The position numbers and the translations under genes were made by a program. A DNA stretch of 64,000 bases, from contig NZ_KN050766.1 of NCBI RefSeq assembly GCF_000745855.1, forward strand, positions 92,942 to 156,941, written 5' to 3'. The stretch is from Xenophilus azovorans DSM 13620 (GTDB lineage Bacteria > Pseudomonadota > Gammaproteobacteria > Burkholderiales > Burkholderiaceae_C). The notes under the pieces were generated by a model that was given only the letters and a program-made list of their open reading frames with translations, searched no databases and was not told where the DNA came from. Position 1 is the first letter of the stretch. Each line of letters starts with the position of its first letter. Below, one piece after another: positions 36,602-45,763 of this stretch.

Positions 36602-37567
36602 ATGCTCCATCCCCAAGCCCGAGCCCTGATCGACCTGATGGCCGAACGCGGCGTGCCGCCCACCCACACCCTGGCGCCGCCGGAGGCCCGCGCCCTCTAC
36701 CGCGACCGGCGTGCCTACACCCAGCCCGCCGCGCCCGAGGTGGCCGAGGTGCGCGACCTGCAGGCCGCCGGCCCGCACGGCGACATCCCGTTGCGCAGCT
36801 ACCGGCCCGCCGGCGCCGCGCCTGACGCCGTGCTGCCCGTGCTCGTCTACTACCACGGCGGCGGCTGGGTGATCGGCGACCTGGACACGCACGACACGCT
36901 GTGCCGCGAGCTGGCCAACGGCGCCGGTTGCGCCGTGGTGGCGGTGGACTACCGCCTCGCGCCCGAGCACCGCTTCCCGGCCGCGGTGGACGACGCGCTG
37001 GCCGCCACGCGCTGGGTGGCCCGGCACGCGGCCGAGCTGCGCATCGACCCGGCCCGCCTGGCCGTGGGCGGCGACAGCGCCGGCGGCAACCTCGCCGCGG
37101 TGGTGGCGCTGGCCGCGCGCGACGACACCGACGGCGGCGGCCCGCTGCCGATCGTGTTCCAGCTGCTCATCTACCCCGGCGTGGACATGCGCCGCGGCCA
37201 TGCCTCGCACCAGACCAACGGCCAGGGCTACGTGCTCACGCAGGACACCATCACCTACTTCCACGACCACTACATCGACGACCCCGCGCACGACGCCGAC
37301 TGGCGCGCCTCGCCCCTGCTGGCGGCCGGCCATGCCGGGCTGCCGCCCGCGCTGGTGATCACCGCCGGCTACGACCCGCTGCGCGACGAGGGGCTGGACT
37401 ACGCCCGCGCGCTGTCCGGCGCCGGCAGCCGCGTCGCCCACGTGTGCTTCGAGCGGCAGATCCACGGCTTCATCACCATGGGCCGCGTGCTCGACGAGGC
37501 CAACACGGCGGTCGCGCTGTGCGCGGCCGAGCTGCGCCGCGCCTTCGCCGCGCCGGCCGCGCGCTGA
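36602..37567 (+). CDS. HSL-type alpha/beta hydrolase (carboxylesterase)
   Basis: A 321-residue esterase of the hormone-sensitive lipase family (lipolytic family IV). The oxyanion motif HGGGWVIGD, nucleophile Ser in GGDSAGGNLAA, catalytic Asp in GYDPLRDEG and His in QIHGFITM are all visible. It lacks a signal peptide, so it is cytoplasmic and likely hydrolyses short-chain esters. Divergent from the propeller lipoprotein; followed by the AraC regulator. Confidence 0.93.
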   Translation: MLHPQARALIDLMAERGVPPTHTLAPPEARALYRDRRAYTQPAAPEVAEVRDLQAAGPHGDIPLRSYRPAGAAPDAVLPVLVYYHGGGWVIGDLDTHDTLCRELANGAGCAVVAVDYRLAPEHRFPAAVDDALAATRWVARHAAELRIDPARLAVGGDSAGGNLAAVVALAARDDTDGGGPLPIVFQLLIYPGVDMRRGHASHQTNGQGYVLTQDTITYFHDHYIDDPAHDADWRASPLLAAGHAGLPPALVITAGYDPLRDEGLDYARALSGAGSRVAHVCFERQIHGFITMGRVLDEANTAVALCAAELRRAFAAPAAR

Positions 37568-37704
37568 ACTAGGGAAAGCCCCGTCCAGATGGGTGCCAAC
37601 GCCCGCCGTGCCGTCGGTACGATGCGCCCAACCCGGGAGAGCCGGCGCGCAGTGGCGCGGCGGGGTGTGCGATGCGTCCAACGACTTCGAGGAGACCGAG
37701 CAGC

Positions 37705-38517
37705 ATGCAGACGACGAGGGTGGTGCACGCCGACGGTGGGGAGCGCCTCATGTGGCTGACGACGCAGCGCGTCTTCTATGCCGGCCTGCTGGGCCTGGCG
37801 AGCGAGCGCAGCTTCGGCGGCTGGGGCGTGTACGTGTCGCCGCGCGGCCTGCCCAACCGCATCCGCATCGGCGGCGGGGCCTGGCAGTCGGGCGAGCTGC
37901 TGGTCGTGCCGCCGCAGGTGCCGCACCACGTCCAGAGCGCCGAGCCGCTGGTCCTGAACCTGCTCGTCGAGTCGGAATCGGTCGATCCCGATGCGCTGCC
38001 CGCCGTGCTGCGCCGCTGCGGCCCGGTGGACGACCCCGCCTTCGTGCGCCGCGTGCGCGCGGCCCATGCGCAGCTCGTGGCCGCCTCCGGCCGCGAGTGC
38101 TTCGGCGGCATCGACTTCGACCGCCTCTTCTTCGGCCAGCCGCTGCCCGAGCGGCCGCTGGACGCGCGCATCCGGCAGGTGATCGAGCGCGTGAGCGCCG
38201 CGCCCGCGGCGCCGTGGTCGGCCGAGCAGTGCGCCGCCGACGTGCACCTGTCCTTCTCGCGCTTCCTGCACCTGTTCAAGGCGCAGACGGGCATGACCTT
38301 CCGCGCCTTCCGCGCCTGGAAGCGCGCCCGCAGCCTGCTGCGCTACGTGCGGGAGTCGGCCAGCCTGACCGACATCGCGCTGGACGCCGGCTACCCCGAC
38401 TCCACCCACTTCAGCCATTCGATCCGCCAGATCTACGGGCTGCGGCCCAGCGAGATCGTGGCCGGCTCGCGGCGCCTGGCGCTGCACGACGCCGCGGGCG
38501 AGGTGCTATGCGGCTGA
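37705..38517 (+). CDS. AraC-family transcriptional regulator
   Basis: A 270-residue regulator with an N-terminal cupin-like sensing domain (QSGELLVVPPQVPHHVQSAEPL) and a C-terminal double helix-turn-helix AraC domain (about 170-260; SFSRFLHLFKAQTGMTFRAF and LTDIALDAGYPDSTHFSHSI). The ATG after GGAG is used; an ATG 33 bases upstream has no ribosome site. It is transcribed toward the liv operon, 64 bases ahead of livH, and could control it or the esterase gene. Confidence 0.9.
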   Translation: MQTTRVVHADGGERLMWLTTQRVFYAGLLGLASERSFGGWGVYVSPRGLPNRIRIGGGAWQSGELLVVPPQVPHHVQSAEPLVLNLLVESESVDPDALPAVLRRCGPVDDPAFVRRVRAAHAQLVAASGRECFGGIDFDRLFFGQPLPERPLDARIRQVIERVSAAPAAPWSAEQCAADVHLSFSRFLHLFKAQTGMTFRAFRAWKRARSLLRYVRESASLTDIALDAGYPDSTHFSHSIRQIYGLRPSEIVAGSRRLALHDAAGEVLCG

Positions 38518-38581
38518 CAGCGCCTCACCGCACCCCGGCCGCGGGCCGCCGCCTTCCCGGGCGCTGAGGGGGCGGCGCGCG

Positions 38582-39457
38582 GTGCAAGTCCTCCAGCTCC
38601 TGCTCTCCGGCATCGCCCAGGGCTGCATCTACGGCCTGATCGCGCTGGGCTTCGTGCTCATCTACAAGGCCACCGAGACGGTGAGCTTCGCCCAGGGCGA
38701 CCTGATGATGCTGGGGGCCTTCGCCGCCTTCGCGGGCATGTCGCTGTTCGGCCTGCCGTTCTGGGCGGCGGCGCTGCTGGCGCTGGCGGCGATGGTCGCC
38801 TTCGGCATGCTGGTGGAGCTGGCCGTCATCCGGCCCATCCTGGGCCAGCCGCAGTTCTCCATCGTCATGCTGACCATCGGCATCGGCTACGTGCTGCGCG
38901 GCCTGATCACCATGGTGCCCGGCATCGGCACCGAGACGCACACGCTGGCCGTGCCCTACAAGGACCAGGTCTGGAAGCTCGGCGGCCTGGTGGTCAACGT
39001 GGAGCAGGCGGTGGTGGTCGGCGCCACCGCCGTGCTGTGCGCGCTGCTGTTCGCCATGTTCCGCTACAGCAAGCTGGGCATTGCCATGCAGGCCAGCTCG
39101 CAGAACCAGCTGGCGGCCTACTACATGGGCATCCCGGTCAAGCGGCTGAACTCGCTGGTGTGGGGCCTGGCGGCGGCGGTGGCCACGGTGGCCGGCATGC
39201 TGCTGGCGCCCATCACCTTCGTGCACGCCAACATGGGCTTCATCGGGCTGAAGGCCTTCCCCGCGGCGGTGGTGGGCGGCTTCGGCAGCCTGCCGGGCGC
39301 CATCGTCGGCGGGCTGATCATCGGCGTGGTGGAGTCGCTGGCCGGCTTCTACCTGCCCGACGGCTTCAAGGACACGGCGCCCTACATCGTGGTGCTGGCG
39401 ATGCTGATGCTCAAGCCGAACGGCCTGTTCGGCGAGAAGCTCAGGAAGAAGGTGTAG
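38582..39457 (+). CDS. livH: LivH-type branched-chain/aromatic acid ABC permease
   Basis: A 291-residue inner-membrane permease of the LivH family with about eight helices. N-terminal IAQGCIYGLIALGFVLIYKA and the C-terminal EAA-like region AFPAAVVGGFGSLPGAIVGG are typical. Start is GTG after a GAGGGGG site. With LivM it forms the channel of a hydrophobic amino acid or aromatic/aliphatic acid importer; the adjacent acyl-CoA ligase argues for an acid other than an amino acid. Confidence 0.93.
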   Translation: MQVLQLLLSGIAQGCIYGLIALGFVLIYKATETVSFAQGDLMMLGAFAAFAGMSLFGLPFWAAALLALAAMVAFGMLVELAVIRPILGQPQFSIVMLTIGIGYVLRGLITMVPGIGTETHTLAVPYKDQVWKLGGLVVNVEQAVVVGATAVLCALLFAMFRYSKLGIAMQASSQNQLAAYYMGIPVKRLNSLVWGLAAAVATVAGMLLAPITFVHANMGFIGLKAFPAAVVGGFGSLPGAIVGGLIIGVVESLAGFYLPDGFKDTAPYIVVLAMLMLKPNGLFGEKLRKKV

Positions 39458-39467
39458 CAGGGCCGTC

Positions 39468-40544
39468 ATGCGCTTCCTCTTCAAGACCAGCTACGCGCAG
39501 GACATCGCGCTCGCCAAGCACGGCGGCCACCGCTTCTGGTATGCGCTGCTCGGCCTCGCGCTGCTGGCCGCGCCCTGGGCGCTCGACGAATACTGGCTCG
39601 CGCAGCTCAACTTCGTGCTCATCTACTCGGTGGTGGGCCTGGGGCTGATGCTGCTGGCCGGCTTCACCGGGCAGTTCTCCATCGGGCACGCGGCCTTCCT
39701 GGGCACGGGGGCCTACACGCAGGGCGTGCTGGTCAACCTGGGCGTGCCCTTCCCGCTGGCGATGGTGGCGGCGGCGCTGCTCTCGGCGGCGGTGGGCGTG
39801 GTGGTCGCCATGCCGGCGCTGCGCGTCAAGGGCATCTACCTGGGCATCGCCACGCTGGCCTTCGGCTTCATCGTCGAGGAGGTGTTCGCGCGCTGGGAGA
39901 GTGTTACCGGCGGCAACGCGGGGCTGCACGTGAAGTCGCCGCACTTGTTCGGCATCGACTTCGGCGGCGGGGAGGCCTTCTACTTCGTGTGCCTGGTCAC
40001 CACCATCCTGTGCACGCTGGGCGTGCTCAACCTGCTGCGCGCGCCCACCGGGCGGGCCTTCGTCGCGATCCGCGACTCGGAGGTCTCGGCGCAGAGCATG
40101 GGCATCCACCTGGCGCGCTACAAGACGCTGTCCTTCGCCGTGTCGGCGGCGCTGGCCGGGCTGGGCGGGGCGCTGTACGCGCACAAGATCAGTTTCCTCT
40201 CGCCCGACCAGTTCAGCATCCTGCAGTCCATCGACCTGCTGCTGATGGTGGTGATCGGCGGTCTGGGCTCGGTGCACGGCGTGTTCCTGGGCGCGATCTT
40301 CCTGATCTCGATGCCGCAGCTCATCGCCATGAGCAAGGACTGGCTGCCCGAGGCCATCGGCCAGGCGCCGGGGCTGCAGGGGCTGGTGTACGGCGTGGTG
40401 CTGATCGCCTTCGTGCTCTTCGAGCCGATGGGCCTGTACGGGCGCTGGCTGAAGATCCGCACCTGGCTGCAGCTCTTTCCCTTCTACCGCCGGGGCATGT
40501 TCAAGCGGCAGAAGTCGTTCACGAAATCCGACCGATTGAAATGA
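39468..40544 (+). CDS. livM: LivM-type ABC permease
   Basis: A 358-residue second permease of the same importer. Motifs include LAGFTGQFSIGHAAFLGTGAY and the EAA-like VVIGGLGSVHGVFLGAIF. It lies 10 bases after livH. The C-terminal tail is long and basic (FYRRGMFKRQKSFTKSDRLK). It is separated from livG by an 82-base palindromic stretch. Confidence 0.93.
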   Translation: MRFLFKTSYAQDIALAKHGGHRFWYALLGLALLAAPWALDEYWLAQLNFVLIYSVVGLGLMLLAGFTGQFSIGHAAFLGTGAYTQGVLVNLGVPFPLAMVAAALLSAAVGVVVAMPALRVKGIYLGIATLAFGFIVEEVFARWESVTGGNAGLHVKSPHLFGIDFGGGEAFYFVCLVTTILCTLGVLNLLRAPTGRAFVAIRDSEVSAQSMGIHLARYKTLSFAVSAALAGLGGALYAHKISFLSPDQFSILQSIDLLLMVVIGGLGSVHGVFLGAIFLISMPQLIAMSKDWLPEAIGQAPGLQGLVYGVVLIAFVLFEPMGLYGRWLKIRTWLQLFPFYRRGMFKRQKSFTKSDRLK

Positions 40545-40626
40545 TGAGCCCCCACGCTCCTCACTTCGTGTGTCGCTGCCCCCCAAGGGGGCGCTCAGTG
40601 CCCTTCGGGCGGCCGGGCGGGCACTG
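40545..40626. repeat. Palindromic intercistronic repeat between livM and livG
   Basis: Two hairpins: GCCCCC (40578-40583) with GGGGGC (40587-40592), and CAGTGCCC (40596-40603) with GGGCACTG (40619-40626) holding a nested GGGC/GCCC. The preceding CACGCTCC...CACTTCGTGTGTCGC stretch looks like a repeat common between genes in Comamonadaceae (from memory). The second hairpin ends at the base before the livG ATG and contains its only ribosome-site-like bases. Confidence 0.65.
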
Positions 40627-41442
40627 ATGAGCGGCGACATCCTCCTCTCGGCCCACGACCTGAGCGTGCGCTTCGGCGGCGTGCTGGCGGTCAACAAGGT
40701 GGGCTTCGAGGTGCGGCGCGGCGAGGTGTTCACCCTCATCGGCCCCAACGGCGCCGGCAAGACGACGGTGTTCAACCTCATCAGCCGCATCTACCAGCCC
40801 ACCACCGGCAGCATCACCTGGCACGGCGAAGGCGGCGCGCCGGTGGTGCTGACCGAACAGCCGCCGCACGCCATCGCGGCGCTGGGCATCGCGCGCACCT
40901 TCCAGAACATCGAGCTGTTCGAGCACGCCACGGTGCTGCACAACCTGCTGATCGGCCGCCACACGCACCGCCGCACCGGCTTCTGGCGCGAGGTCTTCTT
41001 CACCCCCGCCACGCGCCGCGCCGAGATCGAGGCGCGCGAGAAGGCCGAGCAGGTGATCGACCTGCTGGACCTGCAGCACCACCGCGACGCGCTGGCGGCC
41101 GGCCTGCCGTATGGCGTGCGCAAGGTGGTGGAGCTGGCGCGCGCGCTGTGTACCGAGCCGAAGCTGCTGCTGCTGGACGAACCCTCGTCGGGCCTGAACG
41201 TGGAGGAGACGGCCGACATGGCCTTCTGGATCCAGGACATCCAGCAGGAGCTGGGCATCTCGGTGCTGATGGTGGAGCACGACATGACGCTGGTGTCCAA
41301 GGTGTCCGACCGCGTGCTGGCGATGAACCAGGGCGAAGTGCTGGCGCTGGGCACGGCGCGCGAGGTGCAGGCGGACCCGCGCGTGGTGGAAGCCTATCTC
41401 GGTACGGTGGAAGACGTGAGCAGCCTCAGGAGGACGGCATGA
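40627..41442 (+). CDS. livG: LivG-type ABC ATP-binding protein
   Basis: A 271-residue ATPase. Walker A GPNGAGKTTVFN, a signature region degenerate at PYGVRKVVELARAL, Walker B LLLLDEPSSGLN and switch His in LMVEHDM are visible. The ABC signature (normally LSGGQ-like) reads PYGVRK, common in LivG-type proteins. The ATG directly follows a hairpin with no AGGAG site. Its stop overlaps livF (ATGA). Confidence 0.93.
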   Translation: MSGDILLSAHDLSVRFGGVLAVNKVGFEVRRGEVFTLIGPNGAGKTTVFNLISRIYQPTTGSITWHGEGGAPVVLTEQPPHAIAALGIARTFQNIELFEHATVLHNLLIGRHTHRRTGFWREVFFTPATRRAEIEAREKAEQVIDLLDLQHHRDALAAGLPYGVRKVVELARALCTEPKLLLLDEPSSGLNVEETADMAFWIQDIQQELGISVLMVEHDMTLVSKVSDRVLAMNQGEVLALGTAREVQADPRVVEAYLGTVEDVSSLRRTA

Positions 41443-42212
41443 CCGACGACGTGCTGCAACTGCTCAACGTCGAGAGCGCCTACGGCCCCATCAAGGCCAT
41501 CCGCGGCGTGAGCCTGAAGGTGCGGCGCGGCGAGATCGCCACCGTGCTGGGCAGCAACGGCGCCGGCAAGACGACCATCCTCAAGACCATCTCCGGCATC
41601 ATCGACCCGCGCAAGGGCACGGTGCACTTCAAGGGCCTGGACATCACCGCCAAGGACCCGGCCTACATCGTGCAGCAGGGCCTGTCGCACGTGCCCGAGG
41701 GGCGCGAGGTGTTCCCGCTGCTGTCGGTGCGCGACAACCTGCTGATGGGCGCCTACACCCGGCGCGACCGCGACGGCGTGGCGCGCGACATGGAGACGGT
41801 GTTCGGCTACTTCCCCATCCTGAAGGAGCGCGCCGCGCAGGACGCCGGCCTGCTCTCCGGCGGCCAGCAGCAGATGCTGGCGATCAGCCGTGCGCTGATG
41901 GCCGCGCCGGAGCTGATGCTGCTGGACGAGCCCTCGCTGGGCCTCTCCCCCAAGCTCACCAAGGAGATCTTCGAGATCGTGGTGCGCATCAACCGCGAGC
42001 GCGGGACGACGCTGCTGCTGGTGGAGCAGAACGCCAACATGGCGCTCAACGCCGCCGACTACGGCTACGTGCTGGAGAACGGCCGCATCGTCATGGAAGA
42101 CACCTGCGAGCGCCTGCGCGAGAAGGAGGACATCAAGGAGTTCTACCTCGGCATGCAGGAAAGCGGCGCCCGCGGCGAGCGGCGCTGGAAGAAAAAGAAG
42201 ACATGGCGATGA
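41439..42212 (+). CDS. livF: LivF-type ABC ATP-binding protein
   Basis: A 257-residue second ATPase. Walker A GSNGAGKTTILK, signature LLSGGQQQMLAISRALM, Walker B LMLLDEPSLGLSP and switch VEQNAN are visible. It pairs with LivG to drive import through LivHM. The last residues (RRWKKKKTWR) are basic, and its end overlaps the acyl-CoA ligase start. Confidence 0.93.
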   Translation: MTDDVLQLLNVESAYGPIKAIRGVSLKVRRGEIATVLGSNGAGKTTILKTISGIIDPRKGTVHFKGLDITAKDPAYIVQQGLSHVPEGREVFPLLSVRDNLLMGAYTRRDRDGVARDMETVFGYFPILKERAAQDAGLLSGGQQQMLAISRALMAAPELMLLDEPSLGLSPKLTKEIFEIVVRINRERGTTLLLVEQNANMALNAADYGYVLENGRIVMEDTCERLREKEDIKEFYLGMQESGARGERRWKKKKTWR

Positions 42213-44089
42213 ACGGCAGCAGCGCGTACCTCCCCGCGGGCCTCTGGGACACCGCCCACATGCAGCCGCGCACCGACGTCGTGGTGCCGGGCGAGACGCT
42301 GCCTGCCGTGTTCTGGAACGCCGCCGGCCTGCGCGGCGAGCAGGTGTGGATGCGCCAGAAGGAGCTGGGCATCTGGCGCGCCTGGACGTGGGCGCAGACC
42401 GCCGAGGCGGTGCGCGAGATCGCCCACGGCCTGCTGGCGCTGGGTTTCGCGCGCGGCGAGTGCGCGTCGATCCTGTCCAACACCGTCGTCGAATGGGTGC
42501 TGGCCGACCTGGCGGTGCTGAGCTGCGCGGGCGTCTCCAACGGCATCTACCCGACCGACGCGGCGAGCCAGGTGCACTACCTGTGCGAGGACTCGCGCAG
42601 CGTCGTGCTCTTCGTCGAGGACGACGAGCAGCTCGACAAGGCGCTGGCCGTGCGTTCGCAGCTGCCGCTGCTGCGCAAGGTGGTCGTGTTCGACATGAAG
42701 GGGCTGCGCGACTTCCGCGACCCCGACGTGCTGAGCCTGGACACCCTGCGCGCGATGGGCCGCGAGCACCTGGCGCAGAACCCGGGCGCGGTGGAGGAGC
42801 GTGTGGCCCAGGTGCAGCCGGAAGACCTGGCCATCCTCATCTACACCTCGGGCACCACCGGCAAGCCCAAGGGCGCCATGCACAGCCATGCCGGGCTGGT
42901 GTACGCCATGCGCGGCTACAACACGCTGATCGCGCAGGACGAGCGCGACGAGCGCATGTGCTTTTTACCGCTGTGCCACGTGGCCGAGCGCATGGGCGGC
43001 GAGTACTTCGCCATGTACACCGGCGCGGTGCTCAACTTCGTCGAGAACCCGGAGACGGTGCCAGAGAACGTGCGCGAGATCGCGCCCACCGTGTTCCTGG
43101 CCGTGCCGCGGGTGTGGGAGAAGTTCTACTCGGGCGTGATGATCGCGCTGAAGGAGGCCACGCCGCTGCAGCGCGCCGTCTACGCCTGGGCCATCGGCGT
43201 CGGCCAGCGCATCGCCGAGCGGGTGCTGGCCGGGCAGCCGGTGGGCGGCGCGCTGAAGCTGCGCTTCCGCATGGCGCGCTGGCTGGCGCTGGACAACGTG
43301 CGCAAGCTCATCGGCATCCACCGGGCGCGCTTCCTCGTCACCGGCGCGGCGCCCATCTCGCCCGAGCTGGTGCGCTGGTACCTCGCGCTGGGCGTGCCGA
43401 TGCTGGAGGTGTGGGGCATGACGGAGACCGGTGGCGCTTCCACCGGCATGCCGGCGGCGCGCATCAAGCCCGGCTCCATTGGCCCGGCCACGGCGTACAA
43501 CGAGGTGCGCATCGACGAGGGCACCGGCGAAATCCGGGTGCGCGGGCCGAACGTCTTCATGGGCTACCTGCACCAGCCCGAGAAGACGGCCGAGACCATC
43601 GACCCGGACGGCTGGCTGCACACCGGCGACGTCGGCTCGGTGGACGAGGACGGGTATTTCCGCATCACCGACCGGATGAAGGACATCATCATCACGGCAG
43701 GCGGCAAGAACATCACGCCCAGCGAGCTGGAGAACGAGCTCAAGTTCAGCCCCTACGTCACCGACGCGGTGGTGATCGGGGATGCGAGGCCCTACCTGAC
43801 GGTGATCATCATGATCGACCAGGAGAACGTCGAGAAATTCGCGCAGGACCACGACGTGCCCTTCAGCAACTACGCCAGCCTGACGCGGGCGCCCGAGGTG
43901 CAGGCGCTGATCCAGGGCGAGATCGACCGCGTCAACGCGAAGTTCGCCCGGGTCGAGCAGATCAAGAAGTTCTTCCTGCTGGACACGCAACTCAGCGCCG
44001 AGGACGAGGAGCTGACGCCCACCATGAAGCTCAAGCGCAAGCTGGTGCAGGCCAAGTACGCCGACCGCATCGAAGCCATGTACTCGTGA
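42203..44089 (+). CDS. AMP-binding acyl-CoA ligase in the liv operon
   Basis: A 628-residue long-chain-type acyl-CoA synthetase (FadD15/bubblegum-like). The P-loop is YTSGTTGKPKGAMHSHAG (from about 214), with VWGMTETGGAS, GWLHTGDVG and the KDIIITAGGKNI motif. It adenylates a carboxylic acid and forms its CoA ester. It sits between livF and the livK-type receptor and overlaps livF by 10 bases; an alternative ATG at 42209 would give a 4-base overlap. Position suggests the Liv system imports the acid that this enzyme activates. Confidence 0.92.
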   Translation: MAMNGSSAYLPAGLWDTAHMQPRTDVVVPGETLPAVFWNAAGLRGEQVWMRQKELGIWRAWTWAQTAEAVREIAHGLLALGFARGECASILSNTVVEWVLADLAVLSCAGVSNGIYPTDAASQVHYLCEDSRSVVLFVEDDEQLDKALAVRSQLPLLRKVVVFDMKGLRDFRDPDVLSLDTLRAMGREHLAQNPGAVEERVAQVQPEDLAILIYTSGTTGKPKGAMHSHAGLVYAMRGYNTLIAQDERDERMCFLPLCHVAERMGGEYFAMYTGAVLNFVENPETVPENVREIAPTVFLAVPRVWEKFYSGVMIALKEATPLQRAVYAWAIGVGQRIAERVLAGQPVGGALKLRFRMARWLALDNVRKLIGIHRARFLVTGAAPISPELVRWYLALGVPMLEVWGMTETGGASTGMPAARIKPGSIGPATAYNEVRIDEGTGEIRVRGPNVFMGYLHQPEKTAETIDPDGWLHTGDVGSVDEDGYFRITDRMKDIIITAGGKNITPSELENELKFSPYVTDAVVIGDARPYLTVIIMIDQENVEKFAQDHDVPFSNYASLTRAPEVQALIQGEIDRVNAKFARVEQIKKFFLLDTQLSAEDEELTPTMKLKRKLVQAKYADRIEAMYS

Positions 44090-44114
44090 AACCCAAGCAA
44101 AAGGAGACGCCGCC

Positions 44115-45272
44115 ATGAACAAGACCCTGATCGCCCTGGCCGCTCTGGCCCTGGCCAGCCCCTTCGCCCTGGCCCAGCAGGGCGTGAGCAAGGACGAGAT
44201 CCGCATCGGCACCATCCAGGACCTGTCCGGGCCGCTGGCGGGCTTCGGCAAGCAGTCGCGCAACGGCATGCAGCTGCGCGTGGAGGAGATCAACGAGCAG
44301 GGCGGCATCAACGGCCGCAAGCTCAAGCTGTACGTGGAGGACTCGGGCTACGACCCCAAGAAGGCGGTGCTGGCGGCGCAGAAGCTGGTGAACCAGGACA
44401 AGATCTTCATCATGGCCGGCCACATCGGCACCGCGCAGAATATGGCGGCGATGCCGGTGCAGTTCGACAAGAACGTCATCAACTTCTTCCCGATCACCGC
44501 CGCGCGAGAGATGTACGAGCCGCACCACCGGCTCAAGTACTCCTTCGCCGCCACCTACTACGACCAGATCCGCATGGCGCTGCCCAAGCTGGTGAAGGAC
44601 AAGGGCGCCAAGAAGGTCTGCACCATCTACCAGGACGACGAGTTCGGCCTGGAGGTGCAGCGCGGCGCCGAGGCGGGCCTGAAGACGGTGGGCATGGAGT
44701 TGGCCGAGAAGACCAGCTTCAAGCGCGGCGCCACCGACTTCAGCAGCCAGGTGGCGAAGATGAAGGCCGCGGGCTGCGACCTGGTGGTGCTCGGCACCAT
44801 CATCCGCGAGACCATCGGCACCGTGGGCGAGGCGCGCAAGACGGGCTTCAACCCGGTGTTCCTCGGCTCCAGCGCCGCCTACACCGACCTGATCCACAAG
44901 CTGGGCGGCAAGGCGATGGACGGCATCTACGCCACCATGACGGTGCAGAACCCCTACACCGACGAGGCGAACGAGAAGATCCGCTTCTGGGCCAACAAGT
45001 ACAAGACCAAGTTCAATGAGGACCCGACCGTGTTCTCGGTCTACGGCTACATGATCATCGACGCCTTCGCCCAGGTGGCGCAGAAGGCCGGCGCCAACCT
45101 GACGACCGATTCCTTCGTCAAGCTGATGGACGCCAGCACCTTCGAGCCCGACATGTTCGGCGCGCCGAAGATGACCTTCACCGCCACCAAGCGCCTGGGC
45201 AACAACGCCTCGCGGCTGTCGCAGATCGTGGATGGGAAGTGGAAGGTGGTGTCGGACTACCTGGCGCAGTAG
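44115..45272 (+). CDS. LivK-type periplasmic substrate-binding protein
   Basis: A 385-residue type I periplasmic receptor with a signal peptide (TLIALAALALASPFALAQ). DEIRIGTIQDLSGPLAGFGKQ and the GGINGRKLKLYVEDSGYDP region are typical of the LivJ/LivK (Peripla_BP_6) family. An AAAAGGAG site precedes the ATG. Last gene of the operon and probable ligand receptor of LivHMGF. It is followed by a terminator hairpin. Confidence 0.93.
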   Translation: MNKTLIALAALALASPFALAQQGVSKDEIRIGTIQDLSGPLAGFGKQSRNGMQLRVEEINEQGGINGRKLKLYVEDSGYDPKKAVLAAQKLVNQDKIFIMAGHIGTAQNMAAMPVQFDKNVINFFPITAAREMYEPHHRLKYSFAATYYDQIRMALPKLVKDKGAKKVCTIYQDDEFGLEVQRGAEAGLKTVGMELAEKTSFKRGATDFSSQVAKMKAAGCDLVVLGTIIRETIGTVGEARKTGFNPVFLGSSAAYTDLIHKLGGKAMDGIYATMTVQNPYTDEANEKIRFWANKYKTKFNEDPTVFSVYGYMIIDAFAQVAQKAGANLTTDSFVKLMDASTFEPDMFGAPKMTFTATKRLGNNASRLSQIVDGKWKVVSDYLAQ

Positions 45273-45294
45273 GCTGCCGGATGCGTCGATGACG

Positions 45295-45323
45295 AGGCCG
45301 CTCCTTTCCGGACGGCCTTTTTT
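45295..45323 (+). terminator. Intrinsic terminator of the liv operon
   Basis: AGGCCG (45295-45300) pairs with CGGCCT (45313-45318), followed by a run of six T (45318-45323), 23 bases after the livK stop. The loop is 12 bases. It is the only clear stem plus T-run in the window. Confidence 0.7.
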
Positions 45324-45335
45324 GTGGTCCGTGGC

Positions 45336-45763
45336 GCGCGCCGTGGCCGGGGGCCTGGGGCGCGGGCTCATGGTGGGGCGGTCGGCGCGTTGCGCCGACT
45401 GCGCTGCGGTGCTCGGCCGCGGGGCGGTGCCGCAGAACTCGCTACGCGCTCCTTCGGAGCGCTGCGCTCAAACAGCTGCGGCAAGTCAGATGTTGAAGCG
45501 TGCCTGTCCTTCGGCAGGCACGCCCGCCCCACGGCCTGCGCTCCTCGCCGCCCCACAAATCGCCCTCGCCCCAGGCCCCCGGCCACGGCGCGTGGAACCG
45601 TTGGTAGAGCATCCAACGGGGAGGCTGATACCCCAACCACCGTTCGGGCTGAGCCTGTCGAAGCCGGGTGACGCGCTTCGACAGGCTCAGCGTGAACGGG
45701 TGAGGGGAGTTGAACGGGCAGAGGTGTTCTGCAACGGTCCGTTGGGTCGCGGGAGCAGGCCCA
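45336..45763 (+). repeat. Structured dispersed repeat, copy B
   Basis: Second copy, same orientation as copy A. Outer inverted repeats are at 45337-45367 and 45562-45592 (one mismatch). The 9-bp hairpin is at 45498-45523, and the trailing 60-nt hairpin at 45640-45699. It begins 13 bases after the liv terminator and shares the last ~35 bases (to GCAGGCCCA) with copy A. In place of copy A's GTTCAC direct repeat it has a GCGCTCC-ttc-GGAGCGC hairpin. Confidence 0.85.
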
